64,000 bases of DNA from Bacteroidales bacterium (lineage in GTDB: Bacteria; Bacteroidota; Bacteroidia; Bacteroidales; UBA4417), in assembly GCA_016707785.1 (NCBI GenBank), contig JADJGZ010000060.1, positions 1 to 64,000 of the forward strand, written 5' to 3'. This document shows, piece after piece, positions 11,435 through 20,337 of the stretch. The notes under the pieces are model-generated. The model worked only from the letters and a program-made list of their open reading frames with translations. It was not told where the DNA came from and did not search any database. The stretch's first letter is position 1; each line of letters begins with the position of its first letter. A program made the translations under genes and the position numbers.

Positions 11435-11875
11435 TCAGGTAGCTGGAGGTTGCTCGTTTAATATGGCCCAGAATATGCCAATATTTTTAACTGCTTCCAG
11501 GAAATCCCTAAAATTGACAGGTTTCACCACATAGGCATTTACCCCGAGTTCATAGCAACGTTTCAGGTCTGGTTCTTCGCGTGAGGAAGTCAGCATTACA
11601 ACCGGCAGCGACATTAAATTTTTATTTTCGCGGATGGCAGCCAGCACTTCAATACCATCCATTCTTGGCATCTTAATATCCAGGAGCAAAACGGCAGGAT
11701 TCCCCTTTTTACGGTCTTTGAATTTCCCTGTGCAGTTAAGGTATTCCATGGCTTCAACACCGTCCTCGACAACTACAACCTGGTTAGCAAGGTTATTTTC
11801 TGCCAGGGCTTCAAGTGTAAGTTCTACATCACGTGGATTGTCTTCAGCCATCAAAATGGTTTTCAATTCAATCAT
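11435..11875 (-). CDS. single-domain response regulator (CheY-like)
   Basis: A 146-residue stand-alone receiver domain without an output domain. The acidic pair ED is at residues 11-12, the phosphoacceptor Asp is in LLLDIKMP, followed by the conserved Thr/Ser (MLTSS) and Lys (VVKPV). The spacing and the insertion CTGKFKDRKKGNP are typical of Rcp1-type receivers that pair with PAS or phytochrome kinases. The start is 2 bp after the stop of the kinase gene, with GGAGG in between, so the two are surely co-transcribed. Its likely partner is that kinase. Confidence 0.9.
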   Translation of the reverse strand: MIELKTILMAEDNPRDVELTLEALAENNLANQVVVVEDGVEAMEYLNCTGKFKDRKKGNPAVLLLDIKMPRMDGIEVLAAIRENKNLMSLPVVMLTSSREEPDLKRCYELGVNAYVVKPVNFRDFLEAVKNIGIFWAILNEQPPAT

Positions 11876-11877
11876 AA

Positions 11878-14800
11878 TTATTCCTCCTGATTTTTTGGTA
11901 AACTAAAATAAAAAGTAGCCCCTTTATTGAGTTCAGCTTCTACCCAAACTCTGCCGTTGTGTTTGAAGATAATGCGCTGCACATTTGCCAGTCCTATCCC
12001 GGTTCCTTCAAATTCAGCCTGAGTGTGCAGGCGTTGAAATACTCCAAAAAGTTTATGTGAATATTTCATATCGAAACCCACCCCGTTATCACGTACAATA
12101 TAAATATCAAATCCTTTTTCTTCGACGGATTCTACTGAGATTTCTGCCTGTTCTGTTTTTCGGGTATATTTCACAGCATTATCGATCAGGTTCACCCATA
12201 CCTGTTTGAGCAATGAATAATCACCGAAGGCATCCGGCAAATCCTGAACTGACCAGTTGATTAACCTGTCAGTGATATCCGGTTTAGATTTATCAATTAA
12301 CTCTTTTACCAATGCATTCATATTAACTTTTACCTTCCGTAACTCTTGTCGGCCTGTTCTTGAAAAATGAAGCAGGTCATCAATCAGGTTGCCCATTTGT
12401 CTTGAAGCATCCTTTACTGTAGCCAGATAATGCTGGGCTTTTTCAGGTAAATTATCCCTGAACCTATCATTTATTAATTCGACATAGCCATTGATATGCC
12501 TGAGCGGGGCCCGTAAATCGTGAGAAACAGAATATGAAAAAGCCTCCAGTTCCTTATTGGCAGATTCGAGTTGAGAGGTACGTTCTATGACCCTTTGTTC
12601 CAGAGTTTCATTTAATTTCTTTATTTCGGTAATATCAGTATTAAAACCATACCATGTAATGCTACCATCCGGCAAGCGTTCAGGTGTAGATTTAGAGTAT
12701 ATCCACTGGATTTCCCTACCCGGTATATGCACCCGGAATTCACAGGTAAAATAGCTCATATTCTCAGCGGAGTGCTCAATATCATGGATTACACGTGCAG
12801 CATCCTCGGGAAAAATTACCCGACTGATAGGAGTAAAATCGTCAATAACATCTTCCGGTGCACATCCAAAAATATTTCGAATCCCTTCTGAAGCAACGGG
12901 AACATAATAAGATCCATCTGGTCGTCGAGTGAATTGAAAGATCAAATCGGGCACATTGGCAGAGAGTTTTTTAAACTCAAGGTCTTTTTCCCTGATTTTT
13001 TCATCTTTCTTTTTCTGCTCCGTGATGTCATAGTTTACTCCCACCATCCTCACAGGATTACTGTTCTCATCTCGAAACACCTCTCCTTTTGCCTTACAAT
13101 TCCGCACTGTTCCATCCGGCCATACTACCCGGAATTCGGTGTCATATTCCTTTTCACCTGTTAATGCCTTTTGGGTTTCATTGCGGGCAAACTCCCTGTC
13201 ATCAGGGTGAAGTCCACTTAGCCATGCATCATAAGCACCGGTAAAGTCATCCTTCTTCAACCCATAGAGCGCATACATCTGGTCATCCCAGCTAATTAAG
13301 TTATTTTTAACATCCCAATCCCAAATTCCCACCTGCGCTGACCTGGTAGCGGTAGCAATCCGATCGTTGAGTTCCCTGATTTTTTCTTCAGCCTGTTTCC
13401 TTGAAGTAATATCCTGAAAAAATCCATATACCCGTCTATGCTGCATATCAGCTTTCCCGATCGTATGAACATTTCTATGATTGCCCCTGGCTGTTACGAT
13501 TTCCAGGTCCAGGTTGAAGGGCTCACCTGTCTCAATGATCCGCTTCACAGCCTCTTCGATGAGTGGCTTTGATTTGGCAGAGTAGAAACTTATTCCATTA
13601 TCAACATTAGGGTTGTAGTCAAAGTCAACTTCATGGATCCTGTAGACTTCATCCGTCCATGTTTGTTGCATCGTATCCATGTTAAACTCCCAGCCTCCAA
13701 CCCTGCCAACGATTTCTGTTTCAGATAGCAATTCCTTACTCTTTTTCAGCTCCTCTTCTGCCAGTTTTCTCCTGGTGATATCCTCAATAATCCCCAGGTA
13801 ATACAGAAACTTTCCTTCACTATCGTAGGTGGTATTCACTGTCAATGAGCCCCAGATCACCTGCCCATCCTTGCGGATGTAACGTTTTTCAGTTTTATAA
13901 ACCGATATTTCATTATTGATTAGCTTTTGAATGGATATCAGATCCTTTTTCAGGTCATCAGGATGAGTAACATCCCTAAAAGTAAAGTCCCTTAGTTCAG
14001 ATTCACTATATCCCATGATCTCACAGAAACGGGGATTTGCCTTTTTAAACTGGAATCCCAGGTCGGCAATCACCATTCCAAAGGGGCCATTTTCATATAA
14101 TTTGTTAAACCTGAATTCACTCTCAAACAGCTGTTCTTCCTGTTGTTTTCGTGCAGTGATGTTTCTGTTGGTTGCGCGACGTCCCAGGTATTCTCCATTA
14201 ATTCCAAGCATCGGGTTACAACTGTGACTGATCCAGCGCTGTTCACCTTCTTTTGTACGAATACGAAAGTCCAGCTGATGCGGTGTATCATCATATTCTT
14301 GAATATGGGCATGATTCCTGAACAATTCCTGATCCGCTTCGAAAACAATTTGTTGAATTAATTCAGGATGGCTGATAAATTCTTCGGGCGAATATCCTGT
14401 AACCCTTTGACAAGCAGGAGATACATAATGAATAAAGCCATCAGGCCTGACCCAGTATATCCAGTCATCTGAATTGTCAGAAACCAGGCGGTATTTTTCC
14501 TCGCTGGTGCGAAGGGCTATCTCAGCTTTCTTACGTTCGGTGACATCAATAGATAGTATGAAAACACCTTCCGGAACAGGTTGTATACTTAGGTCGAACC
14601 AGCCAGGGCTCCCATCCGGAAACACAAATTCATTTTCAAAATGCTTGAAAACTCTATTCCTGAGGGCCTTTTCTATAATTTTAAAAATTTCCGTTTCTTC
14701 AATTCCAGGCCACATATCCATGTACCTGTTACCAAGCAATTCAGCATTTGGCCTTCGATTGTGAATCTCTGCTGTCTGATTCAGATAGATATATCTCCAG

Positions 14801-15411
14801 TCATACCCAATGACCTGGCAACCTTCCAGCATTTGATCCAGTGCCTTCCTGGAACGTTCTTCACTTGCTTTTAATGCTTCATTCAATTGCAATTGTTCCA
14901 TTTTCTGAAAAGTGATCAAGCTAATAAGCTGAGTCATATTCAGTAAAAAGTCCATGGCAATTTTTACTTTCTCCTTAGATACAACAGGTACATTTTTAAG
15001 TGCTTCCAGGTATTTCAGCTCATCAAATCCATGGGTTTTGGCCTGGCTTTTAAAAAACTCCAGATCTGGCTCATCAAAAAAGAACTGTCCTGAGAATAGA
15101 TTCGCTATATGTTCACCGTTTATCACAATCGGGACTGCTACATCCACCAGGCCATTGTGGCATTTATAGAAATGGTATTTTTCATCCTTATTAAGTTCAT
15201 TGGCCAAAACAGTATCACTAATTCTGCAATTCCGGGCTGTTTCGGGGTGAACCCTGTGAAATTGAGTGCAAATTTGCCGCCATCCTGACTTTGAAAGCAC
15301 ATTCCCTTTGAGATCAAGAATAGCTGTAACAAAGCCTGTGGATTGATTGAATCCTTCCAGCAGTTTATTTACTTCCTCAAAATCGATTAAGTTCAAAAGA
15401 TTGATTCCCAT
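11878..15411 (-). CDS. PocR/multi-PAS cytoplasmic sensor histidine kinase
   Basis: This is a 1177-residue soluble kinase without TM helices. Residues 1-175 form a PocR ligand-binding domain (C48, C62 and C84 in ICTQFHR, ARNCRISD and YKCHNGL). Six PAS/PAC units follow at about 190-295, 300-420, 428-550, 555-675, 680-800 and 810-932. They are joined by short linkers such as TERKKAE and RKQAEEK. The HisKA domain has H964 in FSYSVSHDLRAPLRH. The ATPase domain (about 1065-1172) shows NLIDNAVKY, DNGVGFD and GTGIGL. It likely signals through the adjacent CheY-like protein. The ligand is unknown; PocR domains in known cases bind small metabolites. A roughly 520-bp leader separates it from the next gene. 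Confidence 0.92.
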   Translation of the reverse strand: MGINLLNLIDFEEVNKLLEGFNQSTGFVTAILDLKGNVLSKSGWRQICTQFHRVHPETARNCRISDTVLANELNKDEKYHFYKCHNGLVDVAVPIVINGEHIANLFSGQFFFDEPDLEFFKSQAKTHGFDELKYLEALKNVPVVSKEKVKIAMDFLLNMTQLISLITFQKMEQLQLNEALKASEERSRKALDQMLEGCQVIGYDWRYIYLNQTAEIHNRRPNAELLGNRYMDMWPGIEETEIFKIIEKALRNRVFKHFENEFVFPDGSPGWFDLSIQPVPEGVFILSIDVTERKKAEIALRTSEEKYRLVSDNSDDWIYWVRPDGFIHYVSPACQRVTGYSPEEFISHPELIQQIVFEADQELFRNHAHIQEYDDTPHQLDFRIRTKEGEQRWISHSCNPMLGINGEYLGRRATNRNITARKQQEEQLFESEFRFNKLYENGPFGMVIADLGFQFKKANPRFCEIMGYSESELRDFTFRDVTHPDDLKKDLISIQKLINNEISVYKTEKRYIRKDGQVIWGSLTVNTTYDSEGKFLYYLGIIEDITRRKLAEEELKKSKELLSETEIVGRVGGWEFNMDTMQQTWTDEVYRIHEVDFDYNPNVDNGISFYSAKSKPLIEEAVKRIIETGEPFNLDLEIVTARGNHRNVHTIGKADMQHRRVYGFFQDITSRKQAEEKIRELNDRIATATRSAQVGIWDWDVKNNLISWDDQMYALYGLKKDDFTGAYDAWLSGLHPDDREFARNETQKALTGEKEYDTEFRVVWPDGTVRNCKAKGEVFRDENSNPVRMVGVNYDITEQKKKDEKIREKDLEFKKLSANVPDLIFQFTRRPDGSYYVPVASEGIRNIFGCAPEDVIDDFTPISRVIFPEDAARVIHDIEHSAENMSYFTCEFRVHIPGREIQWIYSKSTPERLPDGSITWYGFNTDITEIKKLNETLEQRVIERTSQLESANKELEAFSYSVSHDLRAPLRHINGYVELINDRFRDNLPEKAQHYLATVKDASRQMGNLIDDLLHFSRTGRQELRKVKVNMNALVKELIDKSKPDITDRLINWSVQDLPDAFGDYSLLKQVWVNLIDNAVKYTRKTEQAEISVESVEEKGFDIYIVRDNGVGFDMKYSHKLFGVFQRLHTQAEFEGTGIGLANVQRIIFKHNGRVWVEAELNKGATFYFSLPKNQEE

Positions 15412-15934
15412 AGGTCGCCAGTTTCAAGATTAACTTTAGGAAACGAAATGCGCATCCAGCTTTACCAATAGGTAAAACCTTCCGGAAGAGTTCTAATTCT
15501 TTATATCAGTCTTAATATTCATTGCCAAATCCCAAAATCTGATGTCAGATTACTGCATTCTTATTGGCAACACTAAAAAAATTTCATTCATTTTTCAATC
15601 CCCGGAGGTAATCTCTCGATTTATTCCTCCTCTAGTAAAGATAGAAAATTTATTTCAGCATCACTTGTCTTATTTTTTTCTAACCTTTTTCTTTTCTATG
15701 CAGAAGATTGCTTTTCCACTGATTTAAGAATAGTTAATAAACAGGTTTAAATAATAGAATTAGAATTATCATTCATAGCCATGCAGAAATTTAAGATTCT
15801 TATATTTGGTATTCATTTTCAACACCTACTATCGATTTATTGCCGAATTGTAACAGTTTTTCGATCCATCAAATGACAGTCTGTTCTTCCTCCTGGTTTC
15901 AAACATATATTCTCAATTTCTATACCTCTTTCGC
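15412..15934. other. intergenic between divergent genes
   Basis: About 520 bp without a convincing gene; a 61-codon frame at 15542 lacks any domain or codon signal. The right part (15795-15842 and the last 25 bp) is shared with the leader of the paralogous gene at 23876. Confidence 0.5.
15795..15842 (+). promoter_or_regulatory. conserved leader block with TATATTTG box
   Basis: About 45 bp nearly identical to 23787-23833, upstream of the two paralogous genes. It contains TATATTTG (15801-15808), which fits the Bacteroidota TAnnTTTG -7 box. Conservation between duplicated loci suggests a shared promoter, although recent duplication alone could explain it. Confidence 0.45.
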
Positions 15935-16537
15935 ATGAAAACCTCAATCATAATTGTATTTTTATTTCTTTCTGCATTTGCCAAAGGTCAATGGTATGAA
16001 GGTACATTGTTCTACAAAAATGGCACTTCTGAAAAAGGATTCATTAAGTATTTTGATAATGCTAGAAGAGATGAAATATTCTTCAAATCACCCGATGGAA
16101 AACGAAAAAATATTGATAGTAAAAAATTGAAAGAAATCCGGTTTATAAATGACCAGGCGATAACTATTACATATGTAAGGCTGAAGCCGGTTACACCAGG
16201 AGCTCCTCTTTTTGATTTTCTGACCGAATCATCCTATACCTGGTTTTCATTGTATTATAGGGGTGAATTTGATGTTGTTACCCAGGAGACAGGAATACTG
16301 AACCAATACATTCATCTTCCCGGAACTGATTCAGCCGTCAGGATAAAAATTGACTATCATGGAAGTGGTAACAAGCTTACATTAGATGCATTTCATAAGG
16401 CTGCCATTGAAATCTTTAAAGAAAAGTGCAGCGAGATGACCCGGGCTATTGAAGACAAAAAATTCCTGCCTAAAACCATTGATGAGTTAATCGAATATTA
16501 CGAAAAGAATTGTGCAACAGTTACTGCCAGTCTTTAA
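15935..16537 (+). CDS. exported hypothetical protein, paralogue of 23876-24496
   Basis: A 200-residue protein with a signal peptide (MKTSIIIVFLFLSAFAKG). The mature part begins QWYEGTLFYKNG, followed by a predicted beta-rich stretch (KGFIKYFDNAR, LKEIRFIND) and a C-terminal helix (PKTIDELIEYYEKNCATV). The second gene at 23876 matches it along its whole length, including signal peptide and C terminus. The fold and function are not recognised. The two copies flank the kinase/lipoprotein module on the opposite strand. Confidence 0.75.
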   Translation: MKTSIIIVFLFLSAFAKGQWYEGTLFYKNGTSEKGFIKYFDNARRDEIFFKSPDGKRKNIDSKKLKEIRFINDQAITITYVRLKPVTPGAPLFDFLTESSYTWFSLYYRGEFDVVTQETGILNQYIHLPGTDSAVRIKIDYHGSGNKLTLDAFHKAAIEIFKEKCSEMTRAIEDKKFLPKTIDELIEYYEKNCATVTASL

Positions 16538-16644
16538 CCAGAATCTATGAAAGCAATAAAACAGATTGTAGGCAAATTCTATCTTTTTCTCTCTGCAATG
16601 GAACTCCAAACTTTATTTTCACAATGATTCAGTATAAAAAACAC

Positions 16645-16666
16645 GACAGCAGGTTTCCCTGCTGTC
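16645..16666 (-). terminator. intrinsic terminator for the minus-strand lipoprotein gene
   Basis: A 9-bp perfect stem (16645-16653 with 16658-16666, GACAGCAGG) and a 4-nt loop. On the minus strand it is followed by GTGTTTTTT, giving the U-run. Confidence 0.7.
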
Positions 16667-16750
16667 TGGATGAATCAAATATAAAAATCACCAAATTATT
16701 GTTCTAGTGGGAAGAAGAATAGATTTGGCTTTACTTTTCATGCCTTTTTT

Positions 16751-16790
16751 ACCGAATCGGAATAGGTTTGCGATTATTCAACTGCCTGAT
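16751..16790 (+). repeat. partial copy of the dispersed stem-loop element
   Basis: ACCGAATCGGAATAGGTTTG followed by CGATTATTC matches the left half of the copies at 10223 and 31251. The right stem-loop is missing. Confidence 0.4.
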
Positions 16791-16828
16791 TGAGATTCAT
16801 CATCTCCAATCCGCCATGCTCTCTCAGT

Positions 16829-17224
16829 CTATTCCAAAACACAAACACCGGGGCTTTTACGTCTGAATGGTTGGTCAGCATCCTTACAACGGGGTTTCAT
16901 AGTGAGTTTTACATCCCAACATCCGGCATAATAATATTTTACCCAAACTACTTCATCTTTTGACCAGGCAGGAACCCCTTTTTCAAATTCCCAGAATATA
17001 CCAAAATCATTCCCTAGTTCATCCTGTCCCCAATAGGTATACTTGACGGAGTCCCCAACATGAATCATTCCAGTCGGATTTTCAATCCAATCAGGAATAT
17101 GTGCAGCCGGACCATCGCACACATCCTCAGGCCTCCAACCATCATCACAGCCTGTTGAATGGAACAAAAATCCGATACCTAGTAAATAGCTCAGAACAAA
17201 CAGAAGAAATGTTTTCTTAATCAT
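16829..17224 (-). CDS. small putative lipoprotein
   Basis: A 131-residue protein with a lipoprotein signal: hydrophobic stretch, then HSTGC with the lipidated Cys near residue 26. The mature part is rich in Trp, Cys and acidic residues (CDDGWRPEDVCDG, VWVKYYYAGCWDV), with six Cys after the lipobox, suggesting disulfides or metal binding. The segment IHVGDSVKYTYWGQDELGN, followed by FWEFEKGVPAW, reads like a PKD- or Ig-like domain. The family is not recognised. It lies 97 bp after the larger lipoprotein gene and may be in one transcript with it. Confidence 0.65.
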   Translation of the reverse strand: MIKKTFLLFVLSYLLGIGFLFHSTGCDDGWRPEDVCDGPAAHIPDWIENPTGMIHVGDSVKYTYWGQDELGNDFGIFWEFEKGVPAWSKDEVVWVKYYYAGCWDVKLTMKPRCKDADQPFRRKSPGVCVLE

Positions 17225-17321
17225 AGCAATACTATTTTGACAAATATGGAGAAACTGATAAATCCCGTCAATAGCCCAAACAGGTCATTTTAAGTCCAAC
17301 CCCAATTTTAGCACACTTGAA

Positions 17322-19349
17322 TTAAAAAGACCGTATCGCCCGTATAGCAACGCCGGTATTGGCCTTCGGACAGGATTCCTGTTCATATACATCGAACTGT
17401 TGGAAATAGGCCTGATCTTTATCGAATTCGGAGGAAGAATAATAGAAACAAGGTCCTAATCCTCCAATAACGGTTCGTTGAAGGTAGAGTTGATATAATT
17501 CATCTTTGGATGGTAAATACCAATCGCTATAACCATTGTGTACAAGATCATTACAGATGCGCGCCGCAATACCTTCATCACTGCATCCATTCACAATTTT
17601 GGTCGTATTGGCTTGCCCTGTGCCCATGGCAGTGGATGTACCCGGAATCGATGTTCCCTCACATCCCCAGGGTGCATTTTGGTAAGTGTCGGTGGATTGG
17701 ACGATCAAGCCATGCTTCCCGGTATTATCCACATAGAATATGATTCCACCCTGGTAGGGCTGTCCAACAGCAATAATTGCGGTGGAAGCTTTGAAATTCA
17801 GGGTCCAACCATCCTGGTAAATGCCTGAACTATTAGAAAGCCTCGTTTGAATAGTGTAATCCATAGTTGCAGTATCACCAAAATTCTTAAGCCATTCTGA
17901 AGTATCCAATGCCAGTTCGAAATAGTACGGATTTGGAGAGTTCGGAAGCGTTAAAGGATAGTCCCTCATAAAGGTATTTTTTCCTTTGGTGAGGTTCGAT
18001 ACTTTTATATTCAGAATTACATTTTCACTTGCATCCATATCTGCATTGAAAAGCTGCAGTTTAAAATTCATTGAGCTGACAGTTTGCGGCAGTTTCTCAA
18101 ATGTAAGAAGGTCATTCTGCGTCCATTTATAGCCATCCGGATGATTCGGATCCCATGTGAGGCTGATGGTTCCTTTACTGCCTCCAGCTGTTTTATAATA
18201 GGAGAACGACATCTCTGTTTTACCGGAAGGGAAAGTTGGCAAGCCCACTGTTTGCAAAGCACGCGACTCATTCACCCCTGTTGCTGCAGTAAGCATCAGG
18301 AATAAAGATTGGGCACATGCATCTTTCAGAAACCAGCTCCATTTGCGGGAAGTATACATACAGCCCTCATCTGCTGTAGGAGGGTTTGTTCCTTTACTAT
18401 CGTGTATGATCAGGTCAGTTTCATCATATCCGTTCAGGTTGAGGTAAGTCCGGTAGCCGACAACCAGCACAGCATGAGCATGATTGGGCATATAAAGGAC
18501 AACCGGCCTTTTTTCATCCAGCCTTTCGATGATTGCATTCAGCAGGTTATTCTTATTAAAATAACTTTCAGTAAGTGCACCGGCCCCATTACTGTATAAA
18601 TGGAATTTTTTATCCAGAACTTTCATAAAATTATAGATACCGATTCCATCATCAATACCCAGGCCGATGGCTTTAAGGTAGTGGTAAACCTCAGTTTCAG
18701 CTTCACGATCGGCATAAGGGCTGTATGCTTTGGTCAGCATAGTAACATCAGTAGCCCAGCAGCTACCTCCTATCTGTTCATAAAATGGCATCGGAATGAG
18801 TACCGTTTTATCCACAAACTCACGAGGAGTTCCCCATTCAACAATCCACCTCTTATAATTACCATCACTTTTCAGGTGTTTCAGATGCTGGTAACTGGCT
18901 ACTTTCACACCTCCGGATATGCTATCATAAGCAAAATCCATTGCTGTTCCTTCAATTTTAGTTTGGTCGTAGTTAAACACTCCAACGAAACTGGATTTCA
19001 AGCCTGCAGGACAAGGAAATGATAAATTCATTAAAGTGCCGGTCTCAATACCTGAAAGTTCGTATACATTCCGCTTTGTTTGATTAAAATACTGATCATT
19101 CCCAATTTTGCTGAATGTAATGCTTACATCCCCTGACAAGGAACCAGAAGGAATATTCACAGAGGCCCCATCTTTTAGTTCAAGTGTACCTCCTGCCTGG
19201 CCGATGATCCCAGAGGTAGTTTCAATAACATTTTCCTCGGGGTCAGTAGGTTCAGGGGTTGCATCGTCCTTTTTGCAACCATTGGAGAGAATGAGAATTA
19301 AGCCCAGAATGATCAGGAAGCCGAAGCCAGCAAACAGATGGTTTTTCAT
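17322..19349 (-). CDS. lipoprotein with papain/C39-like peptidase domain and DUF1566-like C terminus
   Basis: A 675-residue lipoprotein (lipobox LSNGC, C25). Residues about 45-115 look like a ZU5-type domain (GQAGGTLELKDGASVNIPSG). Residues about 185-335 resemble a C39/papain-like peptidase: oxyanion Q192, nucleophile C197 in QIGGSCWATD, H292 in PNHAHAVLVVGY and D317 in IIHDSKGTNP. A beta-sandwich-like stretch follows (about 375-530). The last 140 residues match the DUF1566 pattern (GGIIFYVDNTGKHGLIV, GYSDWYLPSKDELYQLY, AIRAIRSF). It would face the periplasm or cell surface. It lies downstream of the NarL-type regulator and the propeller kinase, which may control it. Catalytic activity is inferred from motif order only. 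Confidence 0.75.
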   Translation of the reverse strand: MKNHLFAGFGFLIILGLILILSNGCKKDDATPEPTDPEENVIETTSGIIGQAGGTLELKDGASVNIPSGSLSGDVSITFSKIGNDQYFNQTKRNVYELSGIETGTLMNLSFPCPAGLKSSFVGVFNYDQTKIEGTAMDFAYDSISGGVKVASYQHLKHLKSDGNYKRWIVEWGTPREFVDKTVLIPMPFYEQIGGSCWATDVTMLTKAYSPYADREAETEVYHYLKAIGLGIDDGIGIYNFMKVLDKKFHLYSNGAGALTESYFNKNNLLNAIIERLDEKRPVVLYMPNHAHAVLVVGYRTYLNLNGYDETDLIIHDSKGTNPPTADEGCMYTSRKWSWFLKDACAQSLFLMLTAATGVNESRALQTVGLPTFPSGKTEMSFSYYKTAGGSKGTISLTWDPNHPDGYKWTQNDLLTFEKLPQTVSSMNFKLQLFNADMDASENVILNIKVSNLTKGKNTFMRDYPLTLPNSPNPYYFELALDTSEWLKNFGDTATMDYTIQTRLSNSSGIYQDGWTLNFKASTAIIAVGQPYQGGIIFYVDNTGKHGLIVQSTDTYQNAPWGCEGTSIPGTSTAMGTGQANTTKIVNGCSDEGIAARICNDLVHNGYSDWYLPSKDELYQLYLQRTVIGGLGPCFYYSSSEFDKDQAYFQQFDVYEQESCPKANTGVAIRAIRSF

Positions 19350-19547
19350 GTCAGATGAATTTAACAGATTGGAATGAAATCAAAATTTTGAATTGAGATT
19401 AGCAATTCAAAGCAAAATTGACATGATAAGATGGACACTGCAATAGCCTGAACAGGTCATTTTTTGTTAAGGGGCTAAGTGGAGGAATGATGATTGAAGA
19501 TTAACGAATGAAGAATTATGAAGTCAGACACTTCTAAAATCAAAAAT

Positions 19548-19576
19548 CCCTGCCTGACTAAATCATGCAGGCAGGG
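19548..19576 (-). terminator. intrinsic terminator after the kinase/regulator pair
   Basis: A 9-bp perfect stem (19548-19556 CCCTGCCTG with 19568-19576). On the minus strand it is followed by ATTTTTGATTTT. It lies 80 bp after the regulator stop. Two copies of a 22-bp direct repeat (GATTAACGAATGAAGAATTA, 19499 and 19601) flank it. Confidence 0.6.
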
Positions 19577-19655
19577 TTGATCCCAATTCTTAAATCATGG
19601 GGATTAACGAATGAAGAATTATTAAGTTGAACCCTGAGAGTAGAATGCCGATGCT

Positions 19656-20279
19656 TCAGACAAGCTTTTCTTTAAGCGCCTTTGCAACAGCCTGGGCTTT
19701 TGAGTGCACCTGGAGTTTTTCATAGATATTCTTGATATGGTTCCGAACCGTTTGCTGGCTGATGAACAGCTTCTCAGCAATCCTTTCAGTAGACATCCCT
19801 TCAGTGATCAATCCAAGGATTTCCTTTTCCCTGGGAGTGAGTTCCGATTGGCCGGGATTGCGGGGGCCGGGATTAAAACTGGATAGTACAAGCCGGGCTA
19901 CCATTGGTGTAAGTGCGGCTCCCCCTTCATAAACATTAAGAATGGCTTCCAGTATTTTTGCCGGAGGCGTCTTTTTCAGGATGTAACCATCCGCACCACT
20001 TTTAATAGCAGTAAGAATGTGATATTCATCTTCCAGGATAGTGAGCATAATGATCTTCTGATCATATGACTTCGCCTTAAACAGTGAGATTGCTTCCAAT
20101 CCCGATTTTCCCGGCAAATTAATATCAAGTAAAAGAACATCAACACTTTGCATATTCAGAGCCTCTTCTACCGACGAGCAAGCCCAGCTCACTTTATAAT
20201 CAGTAAAAGAAGAGATCAGGAAGCCAAGGCTTTGCCTGAATTCTGCATGATCTTCAACTATTCCTACCTTAATTTCCAT
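19656..20279 (-). CDS. NarL/LuxR-type response regulator
   Basis: A 207-residue two-domain regulator. The receiver has the acidic pair (VEDH, residues 9-10), phosphoacceptor D53 in VLLLDINLPG, a Thr in MLTIL and Lys in LKKTPP. The C-terminal LuxR-type HTH (about 145-203) has LTPREKEILGLITEGMS and the recognition-helix region QQTVRNHIKNIYEKL. It begins 58 bp downstream of the propeller kinase gene and is the obvious partner. The kinase is of the NarX/LytS class that normally pairs with such regulators. Its targets may include the nearby lipoprotein or exported-protein genes; this is inference. Confidence 0.92.
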   Translation of the reverse strand: MEIKVGIVEDHAEFRQSLGFLISSFTDYKVSWACSSVEEALNMQSVDVLLLDINLPGKSGLEAISLFKAKSYDQKIIMLTILEDEYHILTAIKSGADGYILKKTPPAKILEAILNVYEGGAALTPMVARLVLSSFNPGPRNPGQSELTPREKEILGLITEGMSTERIAEKLFISQQTVRNHIKNIYEKLQVHSKAQAVAKALKEKLV

Positions 20280-20337
20280 CGTCTTGATTTTTACGCAATT
20301 TAGGACTGTTGAAAAGACTTCCTATGACCTGTTTAAG

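Noticed and set aside
15542..15727. Plus-strand frame of 61 codons
   Set aside because: No family or coding signal; lies in the leader region of divergent genes.
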